NCBI RefSeq assembly: GCF_004116495.1
Contig: NZ_PDKC01000012.1
Location: 1-64,000 of the forward strand
Source: Arcobacter sp. CECT 8985
GTDB taxonomy: Bacteria > Campylobacterota > Campylobacteria > Campylobacterales > Arcobacteraceae
DNA length: 64,000 nucleotides
Reading direction: 5' to 3'
This document shows, piece by piece, positions 44,436 to 54,389 of the stretch. The number at the start of each line of letters is the position of its first letter. Position 1 is the first letter of the stretch. The translations under genes and the position numbers were made by a program. Under the pieces are notes generated by a model. The model saw only the letters and a program-made list of their open reading frames with translations, had not been told where the DNA came from and made no database searches.

Positions 44436-46250
44436 ATGAAAAATATTGATGATATTTTAAAATATTTAAAACAAATTACACTTTTATATGTGGAAGATGA
44501 TCAAAGCACAATGGAAGAAGTAAGTTATTTTTTACAATCAAAAGTAAAAAATTTAATTACTGCAAAAAATGGTAAAGAAGCATTAGATATTTTTAAATCA
44601 AGTGATGACATTGATGTAATTATAAGTGATGTTAAAATGCCAGTTATGTCAGGATTAGAACTAGCAAAAGAGATAAAAAAAATATCAGTAGATACGCCAA
44701 TATTAATTACAACTGCATTTAATGATTCAAAATTTTTATTTGAGGCAATAAATATTGGAATTGCAAATTATATTACAAAGCCAATAAATTTAAGAATTTT
44801 AGTCGAGAGTTTTTATGATGTTTCTAAATCTATAGTTTTAGAAAAAGAGAATAAAGAGATTTATAATACTTTATCTCAATATAAAGATATAGTTGATGAA
44901 CGTTCAATAATAATAAAAACAGATTCAAATGGAATAATTACTTATGTAAATGAACCATTTGTAAAAATTTCAGGTTATTCAAAAGAGGAAATAATTGGTC
45001 ATAATTTTAATATTATAAGACATGAAGATGTAAATAGTGAATATTTTTCAAATTTATGGCACACAATAAAAGATGAAAAAAAATTATGGCAAGGTGAGAT
45101 TAAAAATCAATCAAAAGATAAAGTAACTTTTTATTTAGATACTATCATAAAGCCAATTTTAGACTTAGACGGAAATATTGTAGAGTATATATCTTTATCA
45201 ACTGATATAACTGATTTAGTACAAACAAGAGAGTATTTTAAAAATCAAACACAGAAAACTGCATTAGATTTGAAAGATTCAATAAATATTTTAAGTCAAT
45301 ATAAAGATGCCGTTAACAAAAGTAATATAATTATTAGAGTGGATAAGAATAGAAAAATTTCACATGTAAATGATGCTTTTGTTGAAATTTTTGGTTTTTC
45401 TAAAGATGAAATTATTGGACAAGATTACTCTTTTTTGAAAAATCCCAATTTAAATGAGCAAGAGTATAAAGAATTTGTAGAAGAAGTGTTTTCTGAAAAT
45501 GGAAGAAAAGGTATAATTGTAAATAAATCAAAAGATCATAGAGATATTTATTGTGATGTTTATACTTATCCTTTAAAAGATTTAGATGGTAATATTTTTG
45601 AATATATTGGAATAAGACATGATATTACTGAAATAGTTGAATTACATAAAGAATTAGAAGATACACAAAGAGAAATAATTTATAAACTTGGGGAAATCTC
45701 TGAAAGTAGAAGTCAAGAGACAGGACAACATGTAAAAAGGGTTGCAGAGTACTCAAAGCTTTTAGCAACAAAATTAGATTTAAATGAAGAAGATATAAAT
45801 ACTGTTTTTACAGCTTCTCCAATGCATGATATTGGAAAAATCTCTATTCCTGATGCCATACTTCATAAGCCTGGTAAACTAGATGAACAAGAGTGGGAAA
45901 TCATGAAGACACATTCACAAATAGGTTATGACATATTGAAAAATTCTTCAAGAACAATTTTAAAAGCAGCAGCAGAGATTTCACATACACATCATGAAAA
46001 ATGGGATGGTTCAGGCTACCCATTAGGATTAAAAGGTGAAGATATTCCTATATTTGGAAGAATTACTGCAATTGCTGATGTATTTGATGCCTTGGGAAGT
46101 GATAGAAGCTATAAAAAATCATGGCCAATTGAAAGTATATTAGAACTTTTTCATAAAGAAAGAGCAAAACATTTTGATCCAATATTAGTAGATATCTTTT
46201 TTGAAAATATTGATGAATTCTTAGAAATAAGAGAAAAATTTAAAGATTAA
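44436..46250 (+). CDS. Response regulator with two PAS domains and HD-GYP output
   Basis: A 604-residue protein: receiver (phospho-acceptor D65 in IISDVKMP), PAS 1 (about 150-260), PAS 2 (about 290-400) and HD-GYP (about 405-600). The output domain has HDIGKISIPDAIL and HHEKWDGSGYPLGLKGEDIPI, so all HD-GYP motif residues are present and it should hydrolyse cyclic di-GMP. The receiver and first PAS resemble the regulator at 23252-24631. No partner kinase is directly linked, but a histidine kinase follows 76 bp later. Confidence 0.94.
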   Translation: MKNIDDILKYLKQITLLYVEDDQSTMEEVSYFLQSKVKNLITAKNGKEALDIFKSSDDIDVIISDVKMPVMSGLELAKEIKKISVDTPILITTAFNDSKFLFEAINIGIANYITKPINLRILVESFYDVSKSIVLEKENKEIYNTLSQYKDIVDERSIIIKTDSNGIITYVNEPFVKISGYSKEEIIGHNFNIIRHEDVNSEYFSNLWHTIKDEKKLWQGEIKNQSKDKVTFYLDTIIKPILDLDGNIVEYISLSTDITDLVQTREYFKNQTQKTALDLKDSINILSQYKDAVNKSNIIIRVDKNRKISHVNDAFVEIFGFSKDEIIGQDYSFLKNPNLNEQEYKEFVEEVFSENGRKGIIVNKSKDHRDIYCDVYTYPLKDLDGNIFEYIGIRHDITEIVELHKELEDTQREIIYKLGEISESRSQETGQHVKRVAEYSKLLATKLDLNEEDINTVFTASPMHDIGKISIPDAILHKPGKLDEQEWEIMKTHSQIGYDILKNSSRTILKAAAEISHTHHEKWDGSGYPLGLKGEDIPIFGRITAIADVFDALGSDRSYKKSWPIESILELFHKERAKHFDPILVDIFFENIDEFLEIREKFKD

Positions 46251-46326
46251 AAAAGTATATTTAAAAATTTGAATAAAAATGTATTATTTTTGTAATAAAG
46301 TTGTTTAATGAAAATAAGGTTTTAGT

Positions 46327-47337
46327 ATGTTTAATAATTTAAAAAGTATAAATGATTTAATTATTTTGATTTTTCTTTCGATAATAATTTGGTTAGTTTT
46401 GGGACATTATGATGCTTTTGAAAAGTTGATGAATTTTTTAAATACACATGAGAATTATGAATTAGATGAGTTATTATTATTACTTATGATTTTTGGAGTT
46501 ATTTCAATTTTTTATATCTATAGGCGTGTAAGAGAAGAAAAGATAATTAATAATCAGTTAAAAGAGCTGAATAATACTTTAAAAAAGAAAGTAAAAGAAG
46601 AGATAGATAAACAAAGAAAACAAGAGCAAATGTTAATTCAACAAAGTAAATTAGCAGCAATGGGAGAGATGATAGGTAATATTGCCCATCAATGGAGACA
46701 ACCATTGAATGCCTTGGGATTAGTTATTCAAAATATTCAATTTACATATAGTATTGGTGAGTTAAATGAACAGAACTTATCTAAAAGTATAAATAAAGCA
46801 AAAATGTTGACAAATAACATGTCAAATACAATTGATGATTTTAGAAATTTTTTTAAGCCAGATAAAGAAAAAGAGATTTTTAAAGTGGATGAAACAATAA
46901 AAAAAGCAATTTATCTAATAGAAGCTACATTAGAAAAAAATAAAATTAAATTAGAGACTTCTTTTGAAAATGATTTAGAAGTATATGGTTTTGAAAATGA
47001 ATTTTCACAAGGCATATTAAATATTATATCAAATGCAAAAGATGCAATAGTTGATAATAATATAATGCAAGGAAAAATAATAATCCAAAGTTTCCAAACA
47101 AAAGATAATGTAACAATACAAATAAAAGATAATGCAGGCGGAATAAAAAATGAAATAAAAGATAAGATATTTGAACCGTATTTTACCACAAAAGAAGAGG
47201 GTAAAGGTATGGGTATTGGTCTTTATATGACAAAAACTATAATAGAAAAAAACATGGAAGGCAAAATAGATATAAAAGATATTCCAAATGGCTCATGTTT
47301 TATTATAAAATTATCAAAAGTTAGTACAGATAAATAA
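46327..47337 (+). CDS. Membrane histidine kinase
   Basis: A 336-residue sensor kinase. Two membrane helices (about 10-28 and 48-66) enclose only about 20 residues, so sensing is probably in the membrane or cytoplasm. A coiled coil leads to the phosphorylation motif GNIAHQWRQPLNAL near 118, the version common in Campylobacterota. The ATPase domain has NIISNAKDAI, DNAGGI and GKGMGIGLYMTK. It may phosphorylate the HD-GYP regulator upstream (same strand, 76 bp away). Confidence 0.9.
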   Translation: MFNNLKSINDLIILIFLSIIIWLVLGHYDAFEKLMNFLNTHENYELDELLLLLMIFGVISIFYIYRRVREEKIINNQLKELNNTLKKKVKEEIDKQRKQEQMLIQQSKLAAMGEMIGNIAHQWRQPLNALGLVIQNIQFTYSIGELNEQNLSKSINKAKMLTNNMSNTIDDFRNFFKPDKEKEIFKVDETIKKAIYLIEATLEKNKIKLETSFENDLEVYGFENEFSQGILNIISNAKDAIVDNNIMQGKIIIQSFQTKDNVTIQIKDNAGGIKNEIKDKIFEPYFTTKEEGKGMGIGLYMTKTIIEKNMEGKIDIKDIPNGSCFIIKLSKVSTDK

Positions 47338-47472
47338 ATTCTTTTTAATCCAGTATGGATAATTTTTTTCCTATAATAAATTTTATTAAATATATTTTAA
47401 GATTAAATATGTAAAATTTCAATATGAACTGTTAAACTTTAAATACAGAAAAAAATTAAAAAAGGATAAGTT

Positions 47473-47910
47473 ATGTCAAAAGTAGTAGAGAGTTTAAAAC
47501 AAATTCAAGCTGATGCACATGCATTATATATAAAAATGCATAATTATCATTGGAATGTAAAAGGAATGGATTTCTTTCCTGTTCATAGTCATACAGAAGA
47601 GATTTATAATAGTATGTCTGTACTTTATGATGATACAGCGGAGAGAATATTACAATTAGGAGAAAAACCATATTTAACTACAAAACAGTTAGATAGTGCA
47701 ACAAAAGTAGAGACTGAAACTAAAGATTCATTTAATTCAAAAGAGATTGTAGTATCTATTATTAAAGAGTATAATTATTTATTAAATGAGTTTAAACATT
47801 TAAGTAAAGTTGCTTCTGAAAATTCAGATAAAACAACTGAAACTTTTGCAGATGATAAAATTGCTAAATTTGAAAAAGATGTGTGGTTGATGTCAAATAT
47901 GATTTCTTAA
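47473..47910 (+). CDS. dps: Dps-family ferritin-like protein
   Basis: A 145-residue Dps/NapA protein that stores iron and protects DNA from oxidative stress as a dodecamer. The ferroxidase residues of the inter-subunit site are present: H26 and H38, E42 (Asp in Listeria Dps), D53 and E57, in NYHWNV and DDTAERIL. It is upstream of katG, so the two form an oxidative-stress pair. They are separated by a 13-bp inverted repeat, so they may be separate transcripts. Confidence 0.93.
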   Translation: MSKVVESLKQIQADAHALYIKMHNYHWNVKGMDFFPVHSHTEEIYNSMSVLYDDTAERILQLGEKPYLTTKQLDSATKVETETKDSFNSKEIVVSIIKEYNYLLNEFKHLSKVASENSDKTTETFADDKIAKFEKDVWLMSNMIS

Positions 47911-47936
47911 ATTATTATTTGGTTCAAGAAAATAAA

Positions 47937-47964
47937 ATACAATAAGATTTTAATCTTATTGTAT
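47937..47964. promoter_or_regulatory. 28-bp inverted repeat between dps and katG
   Basis: ATACAATAAGATT and AATCTTATTGTAT pair perfectly over 13 bp around a TT centre, 20 bp before the katG ATG. With no T-run it is likely a regulator site, perhaps for a peroxide-responsive (PerR-type) repressor. It could also be a weak terminator for dps. Confidence 0.55.
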
Positions 47965-47966
47965 AA

Positions 47967-50186
<2,220 letters not shown>

Positions 50187-50196
50187 AATCTAACTA

Positions 50197-50225
50197 TTTA
50201 CAAAGAGTTTTAAACTCTTTGTAAA
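50197..50225. terminator. Terminator after katG
   Basis: TTTACAAAGAGTTT and AAACTCTTTGTAAA form a perfect 14-bp inverted repeat with a single central base, 10 bp after the katG stop. It is the last structure before the leu promoter. Confidence 0.65.
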
Positions 50226-50233
50226 ATATAGTA

Positions 50234-50263
50234 TTGACTTTTTTTATAAGTTTATGATAAAAT
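50234..50263 (+). promoter_or_regulatory. Distal leuA promoter
   Basis: TTGACT (50234-50239) and TAAAAT (50258-50263) are 18 bp apart. Transcription would start near 50270, giving a leader of about 250 nt before leuA, with pairing possible between AATCAA (50268-50273) and TTGATT (50295-50300). Confidence 0.5.
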
Positions 50264-50341
50264 TTTTCAATCAATGTTAAATAATATAAAAATGTTGATT
50301 CAACTAATAAAAATCTCATAAAAATGGGAATGGAGAGGAAA

Positions 50342-50419
50342 ATGAAAATATTCGATTTTTACAATAATCATTTTATAAAAAGTGTTAACACTCTTCTTCT
50401 GCTTTCTAAATCACTCTAA
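50342..50419 (+). CDS. leuL: Leu-rich leader peptide of leuA (attenuator)
   Basis: A 25-codon ORF, MKIFDFYNNHF... ending SVNTLLLLSKSL, in the leader of leuA. It has GGAG 6 nt before the ATG. Codons 18-21 are CTT CTT CTG CTT and codon 25 is CTC, so five Leu codons, none of them TTA, the usual Leu codon here. A perfect palindrome AGTGTTAACACT (50381-50392) lies just before the Leu run. Ribosome stalling at these codons when charged tRNA-Leu is low would change leader folding. No strong terminator hairpin is seen downstream; the best is CAATA/TATTG (50457-50477). Confidence 0.75.
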   Translation: MKIFDFYNNHFIKSVNTLLLLSKSL

Positions 50420-50486
50420 TATATACAAATATACATAAAAAAATCACAAAATCAAACAATAGTTTTTTTCTTTATTGAAAAATAGA

Positions 50487-50492
50487 TATAAT
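50487..50492 (+). promoter_or_regulatory. Possible proximal leuA promoter
   Basis: A perfect TATAAT lies 26 bp upstream of the leuA ATG, after a T-run at 50463-50469. If active, it would bypass the leader peptide. Confidence 0.4.
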
Positions 50493-50518
50493 AATTATAC
50501 TTTTTAAGAGGTAAAATC

Positions 50519-52072
50519 ATGGATAAAAATAGAATATACGTATTTGATACTACGTTAAGAGATGGGGAACAAAGTCCTGGTTGTTCAATGAACACAGAAG
50601 AGAAGATTAAGGTCGCTAGACAGTTAGAAAAATTAGGTGTTGATGTAATTGAAGCAGGATTCGCTGCAGCAAGCCCTGGAGATTTTGATGCAGTTAGTAG
50701 AATTGCTCAAGAGGTTAAAAATTCATCAATCTGTTCATTAAGTAGAGCTATTGAAAATGATATTAAACAAGCAGGTTTAGCAGTTCAAAGTGCAAATTTA
50801 AAAAGAATTCATACATTTATTGCCACTTCACCAATTCATATGAAATACAAATTAAAAATGAGTGAAGATGAAGTAATTAAAAGAGCAATTAGGGCAGTTG
50901 AATATGCAAAAACATTTGTTGATGATGTTGAATTCTCATTAGAAGATGCAGGAAGAAGTGAAATTCCTTTTATGAAAGAAGTAATGGATGCAGTAATTGG
51001 TGCTGGTGCAACAACTATTAATTTACCAGATACGGTTGGATATAGATTGCCAACTGAATTAGCTGCAATGATTAAAGAGTTAAGTGATTATGCAAATGAT
51101 AGAGCAATTATTTCAGTTCATAATCATAATGATTTAGGATTAGCAACAGCAAATACTTTAGCAGCAGTTGCTAGTGGTGCTAGACAAATTGAAGTAACAA
51201 TTAATGGTTTAGGTGAAAGAGCTGGAAACTCTGCATTGGAAGAAGCTGTTATGGCTATTAAAACAAGAAAAGATGCTTTTGGAGAATTATATACAAATAT
51301 TAATACTCCTGAGTTATATCCAACTTCAAGATTAGTTGCAACAATTACAGGTGTTGAGCCTCAACAAAATAAAGCAATTGTTGGTAAAAATGCATTTTCT
51401 CATGAAAGTGGAATTCACCAAGATGGTGTATTAAAATATCAAGAAACATATGAAATTATGAAACCACAAGATGTTGGTGTTATAAAAGATTCAACATTAA
51501 TTTTAGGTAAACATAGTGGAAGAGCAGCATTTAAGGATAAAATTTCACAATTAGGTTTTGATGAAGTTTCTCAAGAAGAATTAAATTCAGCATTTGAAAA
51601 ATTTAAAGTATTAGCAGATAAGAAAAAAGATGTAACTGATGATGATGTTAGAATGTTAATCACAGATGAGTCTTTAAATCAATGTAAAACTTTTGAATTA
51701 CAAGCTTTACAAATTAGTGATTGTTCAAATGGTGTTCCAACAGCAGCAGTTTCAATCAAACATAATGATGAAGTATTAACTGATGCAAATATTGGTAATG
51801 GAACAATGGATGCAATTTTTAAAACTATTGATAGATTGACTGGATATAGTGGTGAATTACAAAGTTATAATGTAACATCAGTAACTAAAGGTAAAGATGC
51901 TTTAGCAAAAGTTACAACAAGAGTTGTTTTTGATAAAACTTCTCCATCATTTGTAGGACATGGATTAAGTGTAGATACAATGTTAGCTACTGCAAAAGCT
52001 TATGTTGGTGCATTAAATTCTTATCTTTCTCAAAAAGAGAGATTGGCAACAAAACATGATCATGAAGTTTAA
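50519..52072 (+). CDS. leuA: 2-isopropylmalate synthase
   Basis: A 517-residue LeuA that condenses 2-oxoisovalerate with acetyl-CoA, the first step of leucine synthesis. [17 protein letters not shown] near 9-25, the metal-binding SVHNHNDLG near 200 and NGLGERAGN near 230 are typical. The C-terminal LeuA dimer domain (about 385-510), the site of leucine feedback inhibition, is present. The gene follows a leader with a Leu-rich peptide. No other leu genes are adjacent in this window. Confidence 0.97.
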   Translation: MDKNRIYVFDTTLRDGEQSPGCSMNTEEKIKVARQLEKLGVDVIEAGFAAASPGDFDAVSRIAQEVKNSSICSLSRAIENDIKQAGLAVQSANLKRIHTFIATSPIHMKYKLKMSEDEVIKRAIRAVEYAKTFVDDVEFSLEDAGRSEIPFMKEVMDAVIGAGATTINLPDTVGYRLPTELAAMIKELSDYANDRAIISVHNHNDLGLATANTLAAVASGARQIEVTINGLGERAGNSALEEAVMAIKTRKDAFGELYTNINTPELYPTSRLVATITGVEPQQNKAIVGKNAFSHESGIHQDGVLKYQETYEIMKPQDVGVIKDSTLILGKHSGRAAFKDKISQLGFDEVSQEELNSAFEKFKVLADKKKDVTDDDVRMLITDESLNQCKTFELQALQISDCSNGVPTAAVSIKHNDEVLTDANIGNGTMDAIFKTIDRLTGYSGELQSYNVTSVTKGKDALAKVTTRVVFDKTSPSFVGHGLSVDTMLATAKAYVGALNSYLSQKERLATKHDHEV

Positions 52073-52108
52073 TTTACAAGGGATAAATTCCCTTGTTGTG
52101 ATAAAAAT

Positions 52109-53689
52109 ATGAAAAATAGTTTTGTTAGATTTTTTTACTTTTTAGATAATTCTTCTTTTTATATAAAATTAAAAACTTTTACAAGAAATATATTAGAAAA
52201 TAGTAGGTATAGATATAAAAGATATTTTGATTTTTTTATGATATTTCTTGTGCTTAGTACAATAGGAATACTTATCTATGAAGTAAATCACTCACATTTA
52301 AAGATCTTTGATAATTATGAATATGCTGCAATAATTATTTTTATAATTGAGTGGCTTGGTAGGCTTTGGGTGTATAATGATACTAGAAAAATAGTTATTC
52401 AAGATTATGAAGAGTCTTTATTTTTAGCGACAGATTATAAAATATTGAGTTCTATAAAAAAAGCTTTTAATAAAAAACTTAAATTTATTTTTTCTCCTAT
52501 GTCTATTATTGATTTACTTGCAATTCTTCCAGCTTATAGACCATTAAGAGTCCTTCGAATTTTTTTACTTTTTAGATTATTTAAAATTTTAAGATATACA
52601 AATTCATTAAAAGAGTTTTTACATATTTTTAAAGAAAGAAAATTTGAATTGTATACTTTGCTTATTTTAAGTGGAGTTGTAATTTTCTTTGGCTCTACAA
52701 TTATGTTTATTTATGAAGGACCAGTTGGACAAAATCCAAATGTAAATAATTTTTTTGATGCTGTTTATTGGTCTTTAATTACTATTTCAACTGTTGGATA
52801 TGGTGATATTGTTCCTATTACTCCTGAAGGAAAATTTGTTACTTTAATTTTAGTAATAAATGGTTTTTTAGTAATTGCTTTTAGTACATCAATATTAACA
52901 ACTGCTCTTGCAGAAAGAATGGAGAGTATAAAACAAAATAGAATAGAAAGTGAAGTTGAAAAACTAAAAGAATTTATTGTTATTTGTGGATATAGAACTA
53001 TTTCAAAAAGTTTAATTAAAAATTTAAAAAAAACAAATAAAAAAATTTTAGTAATAGATGAAAATCCAGAAAAAATCAATCAAGCAAAAGAAGATAATTA
53101 TTTAGCTGTTTGTGGTGATTGTACTGATATGGATTTTCTTGAAAAAGTGGGTGTTTCAAAAAGTGCAGATACTATAATTTGTCTTTTTGAAGATGATGCT
53201 ATAAATCTTTCAACTGTGCTTGGAGCAAGAACTCTTGATTCAAAAATTAAAATAATTACATTAGTTAATAACTCTGAAGTTGAAAATAAATTAACTTTAG
53301 CAGGTGCAAATTTTATTATAAATCCAAATCAAGTAAGTGCACTAGTTGCAAGTGAATATATTGGACAACCAGTTGCCTTTGATGCATTATATGGAATTTT
53401 ATTAAATGAAGATATATCAGCAGAAGTAGATGAAATAGAAATAGTTGATGGCATGAAAATTATAGGTATTAATATTAATGAGATTGATTTTGACGATTAT
53501 AATATTGCTTTAATTGGTGTTATGGATAGTAAGCATAATCATAAATTCATTTTTAATCCTACAAATAATAAATATATTTTGAAACAAAATGATATTTTGA
53601 TTGTAATTGGTTATAAAAGTTCAATTAAAGAGTTAAAAACAAAGTTTTTTTCAAAAAAACTTCTTTTGAGGAGAGATCTTGAAAAATAG
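52109..53689 (+). CDS. Voltage-gated-type K+ channel with RCK domains
   Basis: A 526-residue ion channel. Six membrane helices seem present, with an S4-like segment having a positive residue at every third position (R147, R150, R156, K159, R162). The pore has the K+ filter TVGYGD (228-233). The cytoplasmic part has a TrkA_N/RCK domain (about 285-410) and a TrkA_C domain (about 430-515). The Rossmann loop reads GYRTIS (294-299), missing the third glycine of GxGxxG, so NAD binding may be weak. Overlap with the next gene by 11 bp suggests co-translation with an RCK-like partner. H. pylori has a related RCK channel, HpKchA. Confidence 0.88.
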   Translation: MKNSFVRFFYFLDNSSFYIKLKTFTRNILENSRYRYKRYFDFFMIFLVLSTIGILIYEVNHSHLKIFDNYEYAAIIIFIIEWLGRLWVYNDTRKIVIQDYEESLFLATDYKILSSIKKAFNKKLKFIFSPMSIIDLLAILPAYRPLRVLRIFLLFRLFKILRYTNSLKEFLHIFKERKFELYTLLILSGVVIFFGSTIMFIYEGPVGQNPNVNNFFDAVYWSLITISTVGYGDIVPITPEGKFVTLILVINGFLVIAFSTSILTTALAERMESIKQNRIESEVEKLKEFIVICGYRTISKSLIKNLKKTNKKILVIDENPEKINQAKEDNYLAVCGDCTDMDFLEKVGVSKSADTIICLFEDDAINLSTVLGARTLDSKIKIITLVNNSEVENKLTLAGANFIINPNQVSALVASEYIGQPVAFDALYGILLNEDISAEVDEIEIVDGMKIIGININEIDFDDYNIALIGVMDSKHNHKFIFNPTNNKYILKQNDILIVIGYKSSIKELKTKFFSKKLLLRRDLEK

Positions 53690-54389
53690 TGTAATTATAT
53701 ATGGATATACATCTTTGGGTTCAAAAATTGCTAAAACATTAAGACAAAAAGAGTACAAAATTATTATAGTTGATTATGAAGAGGCAAATACAAGACAAGC
53801 TATAAAAGATGGCTATGAAGCATATAATTATACACTATTAAATGATGAAGAGTTATTATCTTTGGATATACAAACACAAATTGATTCACTTTTTTGTGTT
53901 TGTAAAAGTAATAAAAATAATCTATTTGTTACTTTATCTGCAAGAAATTTAAATAAAAATTTAAAAATAATCTCTGTTGCAAAAACAAAAGCAGAATCAA
54001 AAAAACTACTAGTTGCAGGAGCAACAAAAGTCTTAAACCCAAATGATTTAGGTGCACTTAAAATATATAGAAATCTTACAAAGCCACTAATGACAAAAGT
54101 ATTAGATGACATATTATTTACAAAATCTGATTTAAATATATCTCAAATATATATAAACAAAAATTCTATATTTAATCAAAAATTTTTAAAAAATATTAAA
54201 GTTCATAAGCAGTTTAATATACTTTTACTTGGTATAATGGATAAAGAGTTAGGCGACAAGTTTATTTTCAAAACAAAGGGAATAAATCATAAAATTGATG
54301 AAGGAGATATATTGGTTGTTGTAGGGAAGAACAATGATTTACAAAGGTTTAGACAATATGTAGAAGGAACTGTAAATGGCACAGTTTAA
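53679..54389 (+). CDS. Stand-alone TrkA/RCK-like protein
   Basis: A 236-residue protein with a TrkA_N domain (about 3-125; Rossmann loop GYTSLG) and a TrkA_C domain (about 155-232). It lacks membrane helices, so it probably forms a regulatory ring with the RCK domains of the channel whose gene it overlaps. TTG at 53679 is the start, with GAGGAG 6 bp before it. The 3' end overlaps the DUF1538 gene by 14 bp. RCK ligands (nucleotides, Ca2+) cannot be told from the sequence. Confidence 0.85.
   Translation: MKNSVIIYGYTSLGSKIAKTLRQKEYKIIIVDYEEANTRQAIKDGYEAYNYTLLNDEELLSLDIQTQIDSLFCVCKSNKNNLFVTLSARNLNKNLKIISVAKTKAESKKLLVAGATKVLNPNDLGALKIYRNLTKPLMTKVLDDILFTKSDLNISQIYINKNSIFNQKFLKNIKVHKQFNILLLGIMDKELGDKFIFKTKGINHKIDEGDILVVVGKNNDLQRFRQYVEGTVNGTV

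Noticed and set aside
50270-50518. T-box riboswitch before leuA
   Set aside because: No T-box core sequence or stem I specifier structure is visible; the Leu-rich ORF explains the leader better.
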